Below are positions 54,215-62,810 of a stretch of 64,000 nt of DNA, one piece after another. The DNA lies in contig NZ_BNCL01000006.1 of the NCBI RefSeq assembly GCF_014656455.1, forward strand, positions 128,780 through 192,779, given 5' to 3'. The position numbers and the translations under genes are program-made. Numbering within the stretch: position 1 is the stretch's first letter; each line of letters starts with the position of its first letter. Source of the DNA: Paracoccus aerius (lineage in GTDB: Bacteria; Pseudomonadota; Alphaproteobacteria; Rhodobacterales; Rhodobacteraceae). The notes beneath the pieces are model-generated. The model was not told the origin of the DNA. It searched no databases and saw nothing but the letters and a program-made list of their open reading frames with translations.

Positions 54215-54320
54215 TCCGGAAAAACCTTCCGGAACCTGTTTATCCTGATTCTGATACCGATCTCACAGATCCACGGAAGGCGTTGAGAGAACGGTCTCAC
54301 AATGAGTAGAGCAAGCGCTT
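54215..54320 (-). promoter_or_regulatory. Palindromes and direct repeats upstream of the fructosamine operon
   Basis: The gap holds several symmetric elements: TCCGGAA/TTCCGGA (54215-54221 and 54227-54233, 5-bp centre), TGAGA/TCTCA (54284-54288 and 54295-54299, within a 16-bp palindrome) and AAGCGCTT (54313-54320), a core frequent in LacI operators. CGATCTCACA (54258-54267) and CGGTCTCACA (54292-54301) are direct repeats 34 bp apart. One or more probably bind the adjacent LacI regulator. Promoter elements are not clear. Confidence 0.45.
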
Positions 54321-54341
54321 CGAAGCTGGCAAGAGGAAATT

Positions 54342-55370
54342 TCAGGCTGGGCGGAAAATCCGCGACACGGAACCGCGGCAGATCAGCCGGGTCTGGAACC
54401 GGACGTGGCGGGGCGGCTCGGACAGGCCCCGGATGCGTTCCAGAAGCATCTTGACCGCCACCGGCCCGATCTTGCCCACGGGTTGTGCGACCACCGTGAT
54501 CTGCGGATCGGTGAAGGTGGCAAGGTCGAAGTCGTCGAAGCCGATCAGCGACACGTCCCGGGGGATCGTCAGGCCGATCGACCGCAGCGCCAGCAATGCG
54601 CCGGTGGTCATCACGCTGTCCACCGTGAACAGCGCGGTGGGCCGTTCGGGCTGGCTGAACAGGCGGATGGTGGCGTCGATGGCATGCTGGACCGTCGAAC
54701 TCGACACGGCGATCAGCCGCTGGTCCACCGGCAGCCCGTGGGCCTGCAGCGCCTTGACATAGCCCGCCTGCCGGTCGCGCGCCGTGACGATGCGCGCGTC
54801 GTCGTGGATCAGGGCGATCCGGCGATGGCCGTTGGCGATCAGATGTTCGACCGCCTCGCGCGCTCCGCCCTCGTTGTCGACCGCGACGCTGTCGCAGGGC
54901 AGGTCGTCCAGCACCCGGTCGATCAGGACAATGGGCGTGCCCTCGCGCACCAGGCGCGCCAGGTGGAGGTTGTCGTTGGCCGAGGCGGGCGCCACGATCA
55001 TCCCGCGGACGTTCAGCGCGCGCAGGTTGTCCAGAAGCGCGCGTTCCTGCTCCAGATCCTCTTCGCTGCTGGCGATCAGCAGGTTGTGCTTGCTGCCCCG
55101 CGCGGCGACGTCGATGTCATGGGCCACGCGTGCGAAGAACGGGTTCTGGATGTCGCCCGGCACGAAGCCGATGATCGGCAGGCCCCCCTGCCGCAGCGCC
55201 TGCGCCACCCGGTTGCCCCGATAGCCAAGCCGTGCCGCGGCTTCCAGCACGCGTTCGGCCGCCTCGCTGCCCACATAGCCATAGCCGTTCAATGCCCGTG
55301 CCGCCGTGGCCCGGGAAACATTTGCGGCGGCAGCGACATCCTTGACCGTGGTGGACTTCGTTCGGGCCAA
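54342..55370 (-). CDS. LacI family regulator of the fructosamine operon
   Basis: 342 residues. LacI DNA-binding head TVKDVAAAANVSRATAARALNGYGYV with hinge LGYRGNRVAQALR, then a PBP1-like effector domain (GMIVAPASANDNL, FDDFDLATFTDPQITVVAQP). The SRATAARALN recognition helix deviates from the usual SxATVSRVLN. It lies upstream of the operon on the same strand and probably controls it. Effector likely the imported compound or its phosphate. Confidence 0.92.
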   Translation of the reverse strand: MARTKSTTVKDVAAAANVSRATAARALNGYGYVGSEAAERVLEAAARLGYRGNRVAQALRQGGLPIIGFVPGDIQNPFFARVAHDIDVAARGSKHNLLIASSEEDLEQERALLDNLRALNVRGMIVAPASANDNLHLARLVREGTPIVLIDRVLDDLPCDSVAVDNEGGAREAVEHLIANGHRRIALIHDDARIVTARDRQAGYVKALQAHGLPVDQRLIAVSSSTVQHAIDATIRLFSQPERPTALFTVDSVMTTGALLALRSIGLTIPRDVSLIGFDDFDLATFTDPQITVVAQPVGKIGPVAVKMLLERIRGLSEPPRHVRFQTRLICRGSVSRIFRPA

Positions 55371-55505
55371 GACTGCCTCTTTGAAAATGCGACAGCTGCC
55401 CGGCAGCCCTGTCCTGCGAGTATCAGACCCTGCCGAGATGTTTCAAGCACTTCGCGGCGGACCGTGCGGCCAGGGCCGTGGATGGCGGCAGGATTGCGGA
55501 AACCC

Positions 55506-56270
55506 TCAGGTCGCGGTGAAGCGGATGTGGGGCTGTCCCGGCCGGCCCGACGGCGTCACCTCGGTCTCGACCCGGAAGACCGCGCGCAGAAGCGCCGGGG
55601 TCAGCACCTCCTCGGGCGTGCCGCAGGCAACGACGGCGCCTGCTTGCAGGACCACGATCCGGTCGCAGAACATCGCGGCCAGGTTCAGGTCGTGCAGCGC
55701 CACGATGCTGGTCAGGTCCAGGTCGCGCATCAGGCGCAGGATCTCGATCTGGTGGTGGATGTCCAGGTGGTTGGTCGGCTCGTCCAGAAACAGGACGCGA
55801 GGCGTCTGCGCCAGGGCGCGGGCAATATGGACCCGTTGGCGTTCGCCCCCCGACAGGGTTTGCCAGGGCTGTGCCTGATGGCCTGACATGTCCACCCGCG
55901 CAAGCGCAGCCGAGACCGCCGCCTCGTCCGCAGCCGACCATCCTGACAGGGCGGACCGATGCGGCGTCCGTCCCAATCGCACCACATCGCGGACGCAGAC
56001 ATTGGTGTCAGTTGCCGCGTTCTGCTGCACAAAGGCCACCTGTTGCGCCAGCATCCGGCGCGGCACGCGGGCGATGTCGCGGCCGCCGATCTCGACCCGG
56101 CCCAAGGCCGGACGCCGCAGCCCGGCCAGCAGCCGCAGAAGCGAGGACTTGCCCGACCCGTTGGGGCCGATCAGGCCCAGCACCTCGCCCTCGGCCACCG
56201 ACAGCGACACGTCCTGCACGATGGTCCGGCGGCGCACGCCCCAGACCAGGTTCCGGGCCACCACGCTCAT
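55506..56270 (-). CDS. Metal-chelate ABC transporter ATP-binding protein (FecE/BtuD type)
   Basis: 254 residues. Walker A GPNGSGKSS near residue 36, signature LSGGERQRVHIARAL, Walker B VLFLDEPTNHLDI and switch ALHDLNLAAMFCDRI are exactly the FepC/FecE/BtuD pattern. It energises uptake of iron siderophores, heme or cobalamin through the permease at 56267, whose stop overlaps its start by 4 bp. Confidence 0.94.
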   Translation of the reverse strand: MSVVARNLVWGVRRRTIVQDVSLSVAEGEVLGLIGPNGSGKSSLLRLLAGLRRPALGRVEIGGRDIARVPRRMLAQQVAFVQQNAATDTNVCVRDVVRLGRTPHRSALSGWSAADEAAVSAALARVDMSGHQAQPWQTLSGGERQRVHIARALAQTPRVLFLDEPTNHLDIHHQIEILRLMRDLDLTSIVALHDLNLAAMFCDRIVVLQAGAVVACGTPEEVLTPALLRAVFRVETEVTPSGRPGQPHIRFTAT

Positions 56271-57307
56271 CCCTTGGGCCGCGAGCGGTAAAGGATCAAC
56301 GTGAAGAAGGGCACGCCCACAAGGGCCGTGACCACGCCGATGGGCACCGTCTGCTGCGCCGCCACCGTGCGCGACGCAATGTCTGCCAGGACCAGGAAAA
56401 CCGCGCCCACCGCCGCGCAGGCGGGCAGCAGCCGCATGTGCATGGGGCCCACGACATAGCGCGCGGCATGGGGCACGACCAGACCCACGAAGCCGATCGC
56501 GCCCACCATGCTGACGATGGTGGCCGTCATCATCGCGGTCACGGCGAACAGGATCAGGCGGATCCGCCCGACTGGCACGCCAAGCGCCGCCGCGTCCTCG
56601 TCGCCGAAGGTGAAGGCGTCCAGCGACCGCGCCATCAGCAGGCAAATTGCCAGCCCAAGCGCCACCACGACCAGCAGAAGCTGGAAATCCGGCCAGCGGA
56701 CCCCGCCGAAGCTGCCCAGAAGCCAGAACATCACGTCCCGCGCCTGCTGCGCGTTCCCCGAGGTCGTGACGATATACGAGGTCAACGCGTTGAACAGCTG
56801 CGAGGCCGCGACACCGGCCAGGATGGTGTGGTTCGGCCCGCTGGTCGCCCCGTTCGAGAGCAGCGCAACAAGCGCAAAGGCCGCAAAGGCCCCGGCAAAG
56901 GCGCCCATCGACAGCGACAGCCCGCCCGCCCCAATGCCCAGCACGATCACCGCCACCGCCCCGGTCGAGGCACCGGCCGAGACGCCCAGCACGAAGGGTT
57001 CCGCCAGGGCGTTGCGCAGCAGCGCCTGCAGGATCGCGCCGCAGATGGCCAGGCCAGCCCCGGCAAGCGCCGCCACAAGGGCGCGGCTAAGGCGCAGGTC
57101 CCAGACCACGCTCTGCTCGATGGGCGGGATATCGACATGGGTCAGGCCCAGCCCGTTGGTGACCGCCGCGAAGACGGTGCCCAAGCCGATGCCGTAATCC
57201 CCGATCGCCGCCGCCAGGGCAACGGCAAGGACCAGCACGCCCAGCACGAGCGCCAGGAACAGCGCAAGCCAGCCGGACCCGCCCCGCATTTGGCCGATAT
57301 CGGTCAC
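56267..57307 (-). CDS. FecCD family ABC transporter permease
   Basis: 346 residues with about ten helices. Motifs LRLSRALVAALAGAGLAICGAILQALLRN, PFVLGVSAGASTGAV and IGFVGLVVPHAARYVVGP are the FecCD/BtuC landmarks. A single permease gene suggests a homodimeric channel as in BtuC. It overlaps the binding protein gene by 4 bp. Confidence 0.95.
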   Translation of the reverse strand: MTDIGQMRGGSGWLALFLALVLGVLVLAVALAAAIGDYGIGLGTVFAAVTNGLGLTHVDIPPIEQSVVWDLRLSRALVAALAGAGLAICGAILQALLRNALAEPFVLGVSAGASTGAVAVIVLGIGAGGLSLSMGAFAGAFAAFALVALLSNGATSGPNHTILAGVAASQLFNALTSYIVTTSGNAQQARDVMFWLLGSFGGVRWPDFQLLLVVVALGLAICLLMARSLDAFTFGDEDAAALGVPVGRIRLILFAVTAMMTATIVSMVGAIGFVGLVVPHAARYVVGPMHMRLLPACAAVGAVFLVLADIASRTVAAQQTVPIGVVTALVGVPFFTLILYRSRPKG

Positions 57308-58314
57308 GGCAGGTCAAGCGCCTTCAACTGGCGGGCAATTTCCTCGGCGCCGTAAAGGGTGCGGATGCTGGGGTTCATCGCCGCCCCGCTCATCACCACG
57401 ATGCGTCCGGCCGTCACGGCCTCCATCTGGCTGACGGTGGGGTCCGAGGTCAGGTAGGCGATCTTGGCCTCGGCATTGTCCAGGTCCCAGCGGTTGCGGT
57501 CCACCTGCGACGCGACAAGCACCGTCGGGTTGGCGGCCATGATGCCTTCCCAGCCCAGAGTCGGCCATTCCGCCTCGGTCTTGACCGCGTTCGAGCCGCC
57601 AAGGATGTCCGCGATATAGCCCGAAGGGCCGTTCCCGCCGCCCAGATAGGCGTCATCGGCGGGCGAGGGGCTGGAGAACCAGAACAGGAAGGTCAGATCC
57701 TCGCGGTCCTTGAACTCGGCCCGCAGGGCGGCCTCGCGCGCCTTGAAGTCGGCGATCACCGCCTGTCCACGGTCGGCCACATCAAAGATCCGCGCCATGT
57801 CGTCGATCTCGCGGTAAAGCTGGTCCATGGTCCAAAGGGCGTCCCGGCTGCCATAGGCGTCGTTCGCATCCATTGCGGTCGAGCAGGCACTGGGGGACAG
57901 ATAGGTCGGAATGCCCAGGGCCTCGAAATCCTCGCGCTTGGCGACCTTGCTGTCTGGACCCATCAGCGTCAACAGCATGGCCGGCACAAAGTCGGGCTGC
58001 TTGGACAGCACCGCCTCCAGCGTGGGAAACTCGACAGTCAGGACTTCGACCTGGCTGTTGGCTTTTTCCAGGTCGGGCAGCACCTTGTTCGGCCAGAAGG
58101 CAGTGGCGGCCATGCGGTCCTGGAGACCGAGAAGCAAAAGGATCTCGGCGCTATTCTGGCCCAGGGCCACCGCGCGCTCGGGCGCCTTTGTAAACGTCAC
58201 CTGCTGCCCGCAATTCTCGATCACCAGCGGATAGCTGGTCGGCTGGGCCACGGCCGGGGCCGCAAGGACCGCAAGGGCGATGCCGGCCAGATGCCGGGGG
58301 CGCATGTTCCGCAT
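57304..58314 (-). CDS. Periplasmic binding protein for a metal-chelate ABC transporter
   Basis: 336 residues, FhuD/BtuF-like fold. Signal peptide MRNMRPRHLAGIALAVLAAP, ending near VAQ; then YPLVIENCGQQVTFTKAPERAVALG and ILLLLGLQDRMAATAF, which are family typical, and TLGWEGIMAANPTVLVAS in the second lobe. Cysteines in IENCGQ and PSACSTAMD may form a disulfide. Ligand (siderophore, heme or corrinoid) cannot be told. No TonB-dependent receptor is adjacent. ATG 58314 is chosen over 58305; an inverted repeat lies just upstream. Confidence 0.9.
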   Translation of the reverse strand: MRNMRPRHLAGIALAVLAAPAVAQPTSYPLVIENCGQQVTFTKAPERAVALGQNSAEILLLLGLQDRMAATAFWPNKVLPDLEKANSQVEVLTVEFPTLEAVLSKQPDFVPAMLLTLMGPDSKVAKREDFEALGIPTYLSPSACSTAMDANDAYGSRDALWTMDQLYREIDDMARIFDVADRGQAVIADFKAREAALRAEFKDREDLTFLFWFSSPSPADDAYLGGGNGPSGYIADILGGSNAVKTEAEWPTLGWEGIMAANPTVLVASQVDRNRWDLDNAEAKIAYLTSDPTVSQMEAVTAGRIVVMSGAAMNPSIRTLYGAEEIARQLKALDLP

Positions 58315-58328
58315 GATCGTCGTCCAAT

Positions 58329-58360
58329 CCCGATAAAAATTGTCTGGCTGCATTATCGGG
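58329..58360 (-). promoter_or_regulatory. Inverted repeat just upstream of the metal-chelate importer
   Basis: CCCGATAA (58329-58336) and TTATCGGG (58353-58360) form a perfect 8-bp inverted repeat with a 16-bp AT-richer centre, only 15 bp before the start of the binding protein gene. It could be an operator or a 5' untranslated hairpin that covers the ribosome binding site. It does not match the cobalamin riboswitch core. Confidence 0.45.
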
Positions 58361-58503
58361 GCTGCGGCGGGCACTCAACCCTTATTTCAGGGTGGCTGCG
58401 GCGCCCTGGGGCAGGCACGGCCGGCTGCGGCGAAGGATCCATCCGCCGGGACAGGAGTTGCGATAGGCGCGCCGGTGGCGCATGCGCAAGCAGGGGATGA
58501 GAC

Positions 58504-59361
58504 ATGGCGAAGATGGCCGGAAACGACATGGGATGGGCGATCCCGCTGATGCGGCTTGGCTATGGCGGGCGGGGGCTGGTCTATCTGGCGGTGGCGGGGA
58601 TTTCGCTTTGGTCGCTTTATCGCGGTGGACAGGCGCAGGACACGTCCTCGGCCCTTGGCTGGCTTGAGAACAGCTGGGGCGGCGGAGCGGCGCTGTTCCT
58701 GATCCTTCTGGGGATGCTGGCCTATGCTGTCTGGCGCGTGGTCGACGCCGTCTGGGACCTTGAGGATTACGGCAGCGAGGCAAAGGGCATCGTTGCCCGG
58801 TTGGGCATGGTGGTGACGGGCATCATCCACCTGGGGATCGGGGTGCTGGCCTTCTCGCTGCTGTTCGGTTCGGGGTCCGAAGGCGAAGGCTCAAGCATCC
58901 CGCGCTATGTCGGTGCGGTCATGGCCTGGCCGGGGGGCCGCTGGCTGATCGGCCTTGTCGCGTTGCTGATCCTGGGTGCCGGCGCCTATTACCTGCGGCA
59001 AGGCTGGCGCAACGACTATCGCAAGCACCTGCGCGCCAACCACTTCACCGCCCGGTGGAACAGCGTGCTGAAGGCAGGCGTGATGGCGCAGGGCGTCGTC
59101 ATTGGGGTGATCGGGCTTTTGTTCCTGTTCGCCGCCTGGCGGGCCAATCCCCAAGAGGCCGGCGGCGTCGGAGAGGCGTTTTCTTGGCTGTCGGAACAGG
59201 CGTATGGGCGGCTTCTGGTGATCGGGGTCTGCCTGGGCCTGGTCGGATTCGCGATCTTCTGCTTCGTCAATGCGGCCTACCGGATCGTCCCGAAAGCCTC
59301 GGATCCGAACATCCGCAGCCTGGCGGACAAGCTGATCGGCGGGGCGACCGGGGGCCGCTGA
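58504..59361 (+). CDS. DUF1206 integral membrane protein
   Basis: 285 residues with six hydrophobic helices in three pairs, the repeat layout of DUF1206. Each repeat has the pattern seen in RLGYGGRGLVYLAVAGISLWSL, ARLGMVVTGIIHLGIGVLAFSL and LKAGVMAQGVVIGVIGLLFLF. Function unknown. Divergent from the metal-chelate importer. Confidence 0.88.
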   Translation: MAKMAGNDMGWAIPLMRLGYGGRGLVYLAVAGISLWSLYRGGQAQDTSSALGWLENSWGGGAALFLILLGMLAYAVWRVVDAVWDLEDYGSEAKGIVARLGMVVTGIIHLGIGVLAFSLLFGSGSEGEGSSIPRYVGAVMAWPGGRWLIGLVALLILGAGAYYLRQGWRNDYRKHLRANHFTARWNSVLKAGVMAQGVVIGVIGLLFLFAAWRANPQEAGGVGEAFSWLSEQAYGRLLVIGVCLGLVGFAIFCFVNAAYRIVPKASDPNIRSLADKLIGGATGGR

Positions 59362-59423
59362 CCCGCAGCCCCGGCGCAATCGCCTCTTGCATGGCGACCC
59401 GGTGACCGGGTATACGGATTGTT

Positions 59424-59438
59424 ACGTTATTACGTTTC
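59424..59438 (+). promoter_or_regulatory. ACGT-N4-ACGT element upstream of the GTPase gene
   Basis: In ATTGTTACGTTATTACGTTTC an ACGT-TATT-ACGT palindrome-like element (about 59424-59435) lies some 15-26 bp before ATG 59450 in the only AT-rich stretch nearby. COG0523 genes are often Zur-controlled, and Zur sites are AT-rich palindromes. Match to the Zur consensus is weak, so this is only a candidate. Confidence 0.28.
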
Positions 59439-59449
59439 AGGACACGCCG

Positions 59450-60670
59450 ATGCCCCCTTCATCCCTGGACGATCCCCGTCTGCCCGTCACCGTCCTGTCG
59501 GGCTTCCTGGGTGCCGGAAAAACCACGCTTCTGAACCATGTGCTGAACAACCGCGACGGCCGCCGCGTCGCGGTGATTGTCAACGACATGTCCGAGGTCA
59601 ATATCGACGCCGACCTGGTTCGCGCGGGAACCGAACTGTCGCGGTCGCAGGAAACCCTGGTCGAGATGACCAACGGCTGCATCTGCTGCACGCTGCGCGA
59701 CGACCTGCTGGCCGAGGTGGGTCGTCTGGCGCGCGAAGCCCGGTTCGACTATCTGCTGATCGAGTCGACCGGCATCTCCGAACCCCTTCCCGTTGCCGCG
59801 ACTTTCGATTTCCGTGACGATGCGGGCCACAGCCTGTCGGACGTAGCGCGGCTGGACACGATGGTCACCGTGGTCGATGCCGCGAACCTGACGCGCGATT
59901 TCTCCAGCCACGACGTCCTGTCCGACCTGGGCGAAAGCCTGGGCGGTGGCGACGACCGGACGCTGGCCAACCTGCTGACCGACCAGATCGAGTTTGCAGA
60001 CGTGATCGTGCTGAACAAGATCACGGCCGCGGGCCGCGACAGGCTGCCCCAGGCACGCAGCATCGTTCGCGCGCTGAACCCAGATGCCCGGCTGATCGAG
60101 ACCGACTTCGCCCGCGTCGATGCGGCGCTGATCCTCGATACCGGGCTGTTCGACTTTGACCGGGCGCATCAGCATCCGCTTTGGGCGAAAGAGCTTTACG
60201 GCTTCGACCACCACATCCCCGAGACCGAGGAATACGGTATTTCCTCATTCGTCTATCGCGCGCGGCGGCCTTTTGATCCCGCTAGGATCCATGCGGTTCT
60301 GAACGGCGACCTGGCCGGCGTGATCCGGGCCAAGGGCCATTTCTGGATCGCCTCGCGCCCGGATTGGGTGGCCGAGTTCAGCCTGGCCGGGGCGATCTCC
60401 TCGGTCAGTCCCTTGGGGCGGTGGTGGGCGGGCGTGCCGCGCAAGCACTGGCCCACGGTGACCGAAGGCCTGGATGCCGTTGCCCGCCTTTGGCAAGATC
60501 CCTGGGGCGACCGGCGGCAGGAGATCGTCTTCATCGGCGCAGGCATGGACCCTGCCGCAATCACCGGTGCCCTTGACGCCGCCCTTGTCGCCGGTGACGA
60601 TTTCGCCCCCGAAAGCTGGGCCAAGCTGCCCGATCCCTTCCCCGCCTGGGGCGCTCGCGGGGCGGCCTGA
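59450..60670 (+). CDS. CobW/COG0523 family GTPase, zinc-chaperone (ZigA/YeiR) type
   Basis: 406 residues. G1 motif GFLGAGKTT at residues 18-26, the metal-binding CxCC motif with Cys77, Cys79 and Cys80 in NGCICCTLRDDL, G3-like IESTGIS and the NKIT motif for guanine. The C-terminal CobW_C domain contains QEIVFIGAGMD, common in ZigA. Such proteins deliver zinc to client enzymes under zinc starvation. The frame starts earlier, but ATG 59450 is the better start. A DUF6525 gene follows after 5 bp. Confidence 0.92.
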   Translation: MPPSSLDDPRLPVTVLSGFLGAGKTTLLNHVLNNRDGRRVAVIVNDMSEVNIDADLVRAGTELSRSQETLVEMTNGCICCTLRDDLLAEVGRLAREARFDYLLIESTGISEPLPVAATFDFRDDAGHSLSDVARLDTMVTVVDAANLTRDFSSHDVLSDLGESLGGGDDRTLANLLTDQIEFADVIVLNKITAAGRDRLPQARSIVRALNPDARLIETDFARVDAALILDTGLFDFDRAHQHPLWAKELYGFDHHIPETEEYGISSFVYRARRPFDPARIHAVLNGDLAGVIRAKGHFWIASRPDWVAEFSLAGAISSVSPLGRWWAGVPRKHWPTVTEGLDAVARLWQDPWGDRRQEIVFIGAGMDPAAITGALDAALVAGDDFAPESWAKLPDPFPAWGARGAA

Positions 60671-60675
60671 CGACC

Positions 60676-60936
60676 ATGGGCGGGAACCTTGCGACTTCGC
60701 TCCGGAAACGGTTGCGCGCCCGGCCGATGGAGGAGTTCGACCATCTGCCGCCAGAGCTTCGCGGCTGGCTGGCCCGGGCCGCCCTGCCCTGGAGCGCGCG
60801 TTCAGCCGCGCGCATCTGGCGGAAGGCCGGCCGGGACGGCAATGCGGAAGACCGCTGCAACCGGCTTGACGCCATTGAACGCGCGATGCTGCGCCGGGAC
60901 GCGATCAGGACGTGGGGGCCGGATTATCCGGTCTGA
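60676..60936 (+). CDS. DUF6525 family small basic protein
   Basis: 86 residues. The sequence MEEFDHLPPELRGWLARAALPWS followed by RSAARIWRKA is the pattern of DUF6525, a small protein family of Rhodobacteraceae with unknown function; Arg-rich and predicted helical. It starts 5 bp after the GTPase stop and is probably co-transcribed, so a role near metal delivery is possible but unproven. Confidence 0.75.
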   Translation: MGGNLATSLRKRLRARPMEEFDHLPPELRGWLARAALPWSARSAARIWRKAGRDGNAEDRCNRLDAIERAMLRRDAIRTWGPDYPV

Positions 60937-61066
60937 GACAGGGCAAGTCGACGTCCGACCGGTGCAGGCATCCACTTGATCGTCGTCATCCCCCGGCCGT
61001 TCCGCAGCAGGCTTGACAGCCCGCCCCGCCCCTGGCGCATAACGCAAGGCCACGGGGGGACGGCGA

Positions 61067-62074
61067 ATGCGGCAGAAACGGGTGACGCTGGAGGAAATCG
61101 CGCAGGCCGCGGGGGTGTCGCGGGCAACGGTATCGCTGGTGGTGCGGAAATCCCCCCTGGTTGCCGACCACACCCGCGAGCGGGTCGAGCGGATCATGGC
61201 CGAGATGGACTATGTCCGCGACATCGGCGCTGCGCGGCTGCGCAACAATTCCAGCCGGACGGTGGGCGTGATCGTGCCCAACCTCGTCAACTCGTTCTTC
61301 ACCGAGTTCCTGTCGGGGGTCGAGGATGTGATGGCGCAGGACGACCGTGTGGTGCTGCTTGCCAACAGCCGGGATGATCCATGGCGCCAGGACGCGATCC
61401 TTCAGCGGTTTCGCGGGCATGGGGTGGACGGGGTCATCCTCTGCCCCGCCGTTGGCACGGAACCCCAGCTTCCGGCCCGCATCGCGGGATGGGGAATGCC
61501 GCTGGTCCAGGCCCTTCGCGAAGTGGGGCCGCCGCTGGATTTCGCAGGCGCGGACTATGTCGCGGCCGTCGGGCTTGCCGTACGCCATCTGGTCGCACAA
61601 GGCTGCAGCCGCCTTGCCTTCCTGTCCGTCACCGCCCGCACCTCGGCCCGAGAGGAACGGCTGTCGGGCTTTGCCCGCGCCCTGGCCGAAACCGGGATCA
61701 CCAATGCGGGCGTCGTCGAGGCAGACCTGACCTGGGAAGGCGCGGCGCAATCGGCGGCGCAGGTCCTCGCGCTTGGAACACGGCCCGATGCGGTCCTGTG
61801 CTTCAATGACGTGCTTGCGGCCGGCCTGATGGCGGGCCTGCGCCGCGCGGGATGCGAACCGGGCCGCGACATCGCGGTGGTGGGCCTGGATGACCTGCCC
61901 CTGGCCGAACTGACCCATCCCGCCTTGACCAGCGTCGCCATGGACGCGCCACGCATCGGGCGGAACGCGGCAGGGCTTCTGGCGCGCCGGCTGGCCGATC
62001 CGGCCGCGGTGCCGCAACGCGACATCGTGGCCCCCCGGCTGGTCGTCAGGGACAGCAGCTTCCAAAAGGTTTGA
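61067..62074 (+). CDS. LacI family transcriptional regulator
   Basis: 335 residues. Head RVTLEEIAQAAGVSRATVSLVVRKSP, hinge YVRDIGAARLRNNSS, and a PBP1-like effector domain (TVGVIVPNLVNSFFTEFLSGVE, VVGLDDLPLAELTHPALTSV). It lies 66 bp before an amino-acid-type ABC transporter on the same strand. The palindrome at 62092-62107 over the transporter promoter is its likely operator. Confidence 0.92.
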   Translation: MRQKRVTLEEIAQAAGVSRATVSLVVRKSPLVADHTRERVERIMAEMDYVRDIGAARLRNNSSRTVGVIVPNLVNSFFTEFLSGVEDVMAQDDRVVLLANSRDDPWRQDAILQRFRGHGVDGVILCPAVGTEPQLPARIAGWGMPLVQALREVGPPLDFAGADYVAAVGLAVRHLVAQGCSRLAFLSVTARTSAREERLSGFARALAETGITNAGVVEADLTWEGAAQSAAQVLALGTRPDAVLCFNDVLAAGLMAGLRRAGCEPGRDIAVVGLDDLPLAELTHPALTSVAMDAPRIGRNAAGLLARRLADPAAVPQRDIVAPRLVVRDSSFQKV

Positions 62075-62107
62075 CTTCCGGTCGATTCTGTTTTAGATCG
62101 TTCTAAA
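62071..62107 (+). promoter_or_regulatory. Promoter with LacI-type operator before the amino-acid-type ABC genes
   Basis: TTGACT (62071-62076) as -35 is followed after 16-17 bp by TTAGAT/TAGATC as -10 (62093-62099). TTTAGATCGTTCTAAA (62092-62107) overlays the -10: its 6-bp arms TTTAGA and TCTAAA are perfect and the centre is CG, as in LacI-family operators. The transporter gene starts 34 bp downstream. Binding is inferred. Confidence 0.65.
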
Positions 62108-62140
62108 TACGGGAAGCGACACATCCGCAGGGGAGGGCAG

Positions 62141-62809
62141 ATGTATCAGTTCAACTTCCAGCCGGTTTTCGATAACCTCGACCTGCTCCTTTACGGGGCA
62201 TGGCTGACAGTGCGGCTGTCGTTCCTGGCGATGATCCTTGGCCTTATCGTCTCGCTGCTGGGCGCGGTCGCGAAGACCTCGGGCATCCGCCCGCTGCGGT
62301 GGCTGGTCGATGTCTATGTCGAGGTGATCCGGAACACGCCCTTCCTGATCCAGATCTTCTTCATCTTCTTCGGGCTGCCCGCCGTAGGCATCTCGATGTC
62401 GCCCAACACGGCGGCGCTTGTGGCCCTTGTCATCAACGTCGGCGCCTACGGGACCGAGATCATCCGCGCGGGCATCGAATCTATCCCCAAGGGCCAGATC
62501 GAGGCCGGGCGGGCGCTTGGCCTCAGCCCGATCCATATCTTCCGCTATGTCGTCGTGGTGCCCGCGCTGCGCAACATCTATCCGGCGCTGACCAGCCAGT
62601 TCATCTACCTGATGCTGACCTCCAGCGTGGTTTCGGTCATCTCGGCCAACGACCTGGCCTCGGCGGGGGCGGACCTCAACGCCCGCACCTTCGCCAGCTT
62701 CGAGATCTACCTGGTCCTGACGGTGATGTATTTCCTGCTGGCGCTCGGCTTTTCCACGCTGTTCGGCGTCGTCCGCCGCGCCTTCTTCACCTATCCCGCG
62801 AGCCGCTGA
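62141..62809 (+). CDS. Amino acid ABC transporter permease (HisM/GlnP type)
   Basis: 222 residues with five helices. The polar amino acid signature DVYVEVIRNTPFLIQIFFI and the EAA loop IESIPKGQIEAGRALGLSPIHIF are those of the PAAT family. GGGAGGGCAG precedes the ATG. First structural gene after the LacI-type regulator, which is unusual for amino acid transport. Confidence 0.94.
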   Translation: MYQFNFQPVFDNLDLLLYGAWLTVRLSFLAMILGLIVSLLGAVAKTSGIRPLRWLVDVYVEVIRNTPFLIQIFFIFFGLPAVGISMSPNTAALVALVINVGAYGTEIIRAGIESIPKGQIEAGRALGLSPIHIFRYVVVVPALRNIYPALTSQFIYLMLTSSVVSVISANDLASAGADLNARTFASFEIYLVLTVMYFLLALGFSTLFGVVRRAFFTYPASR

Positions 62810-62810
62810 C

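Noticed and set aside
54284..54299. TGAGA palindrome as a fifth site of the AraC regulon
   Set aside because: It resembles TTGAGACG in part but is an inverted rather than a direct repeat and lacks the CAAAG and CTAG elements with the fixed spacing; it fits a LacI operator better.
58315..58503. Possible cobalamin riboswitch before the FecBCD-type importer
   Set aside because: GCCGCAGCC-like segments are present on the minus strand, but the conserved B12-box and the GCCACTG core are not; the region is simply GC-rich.
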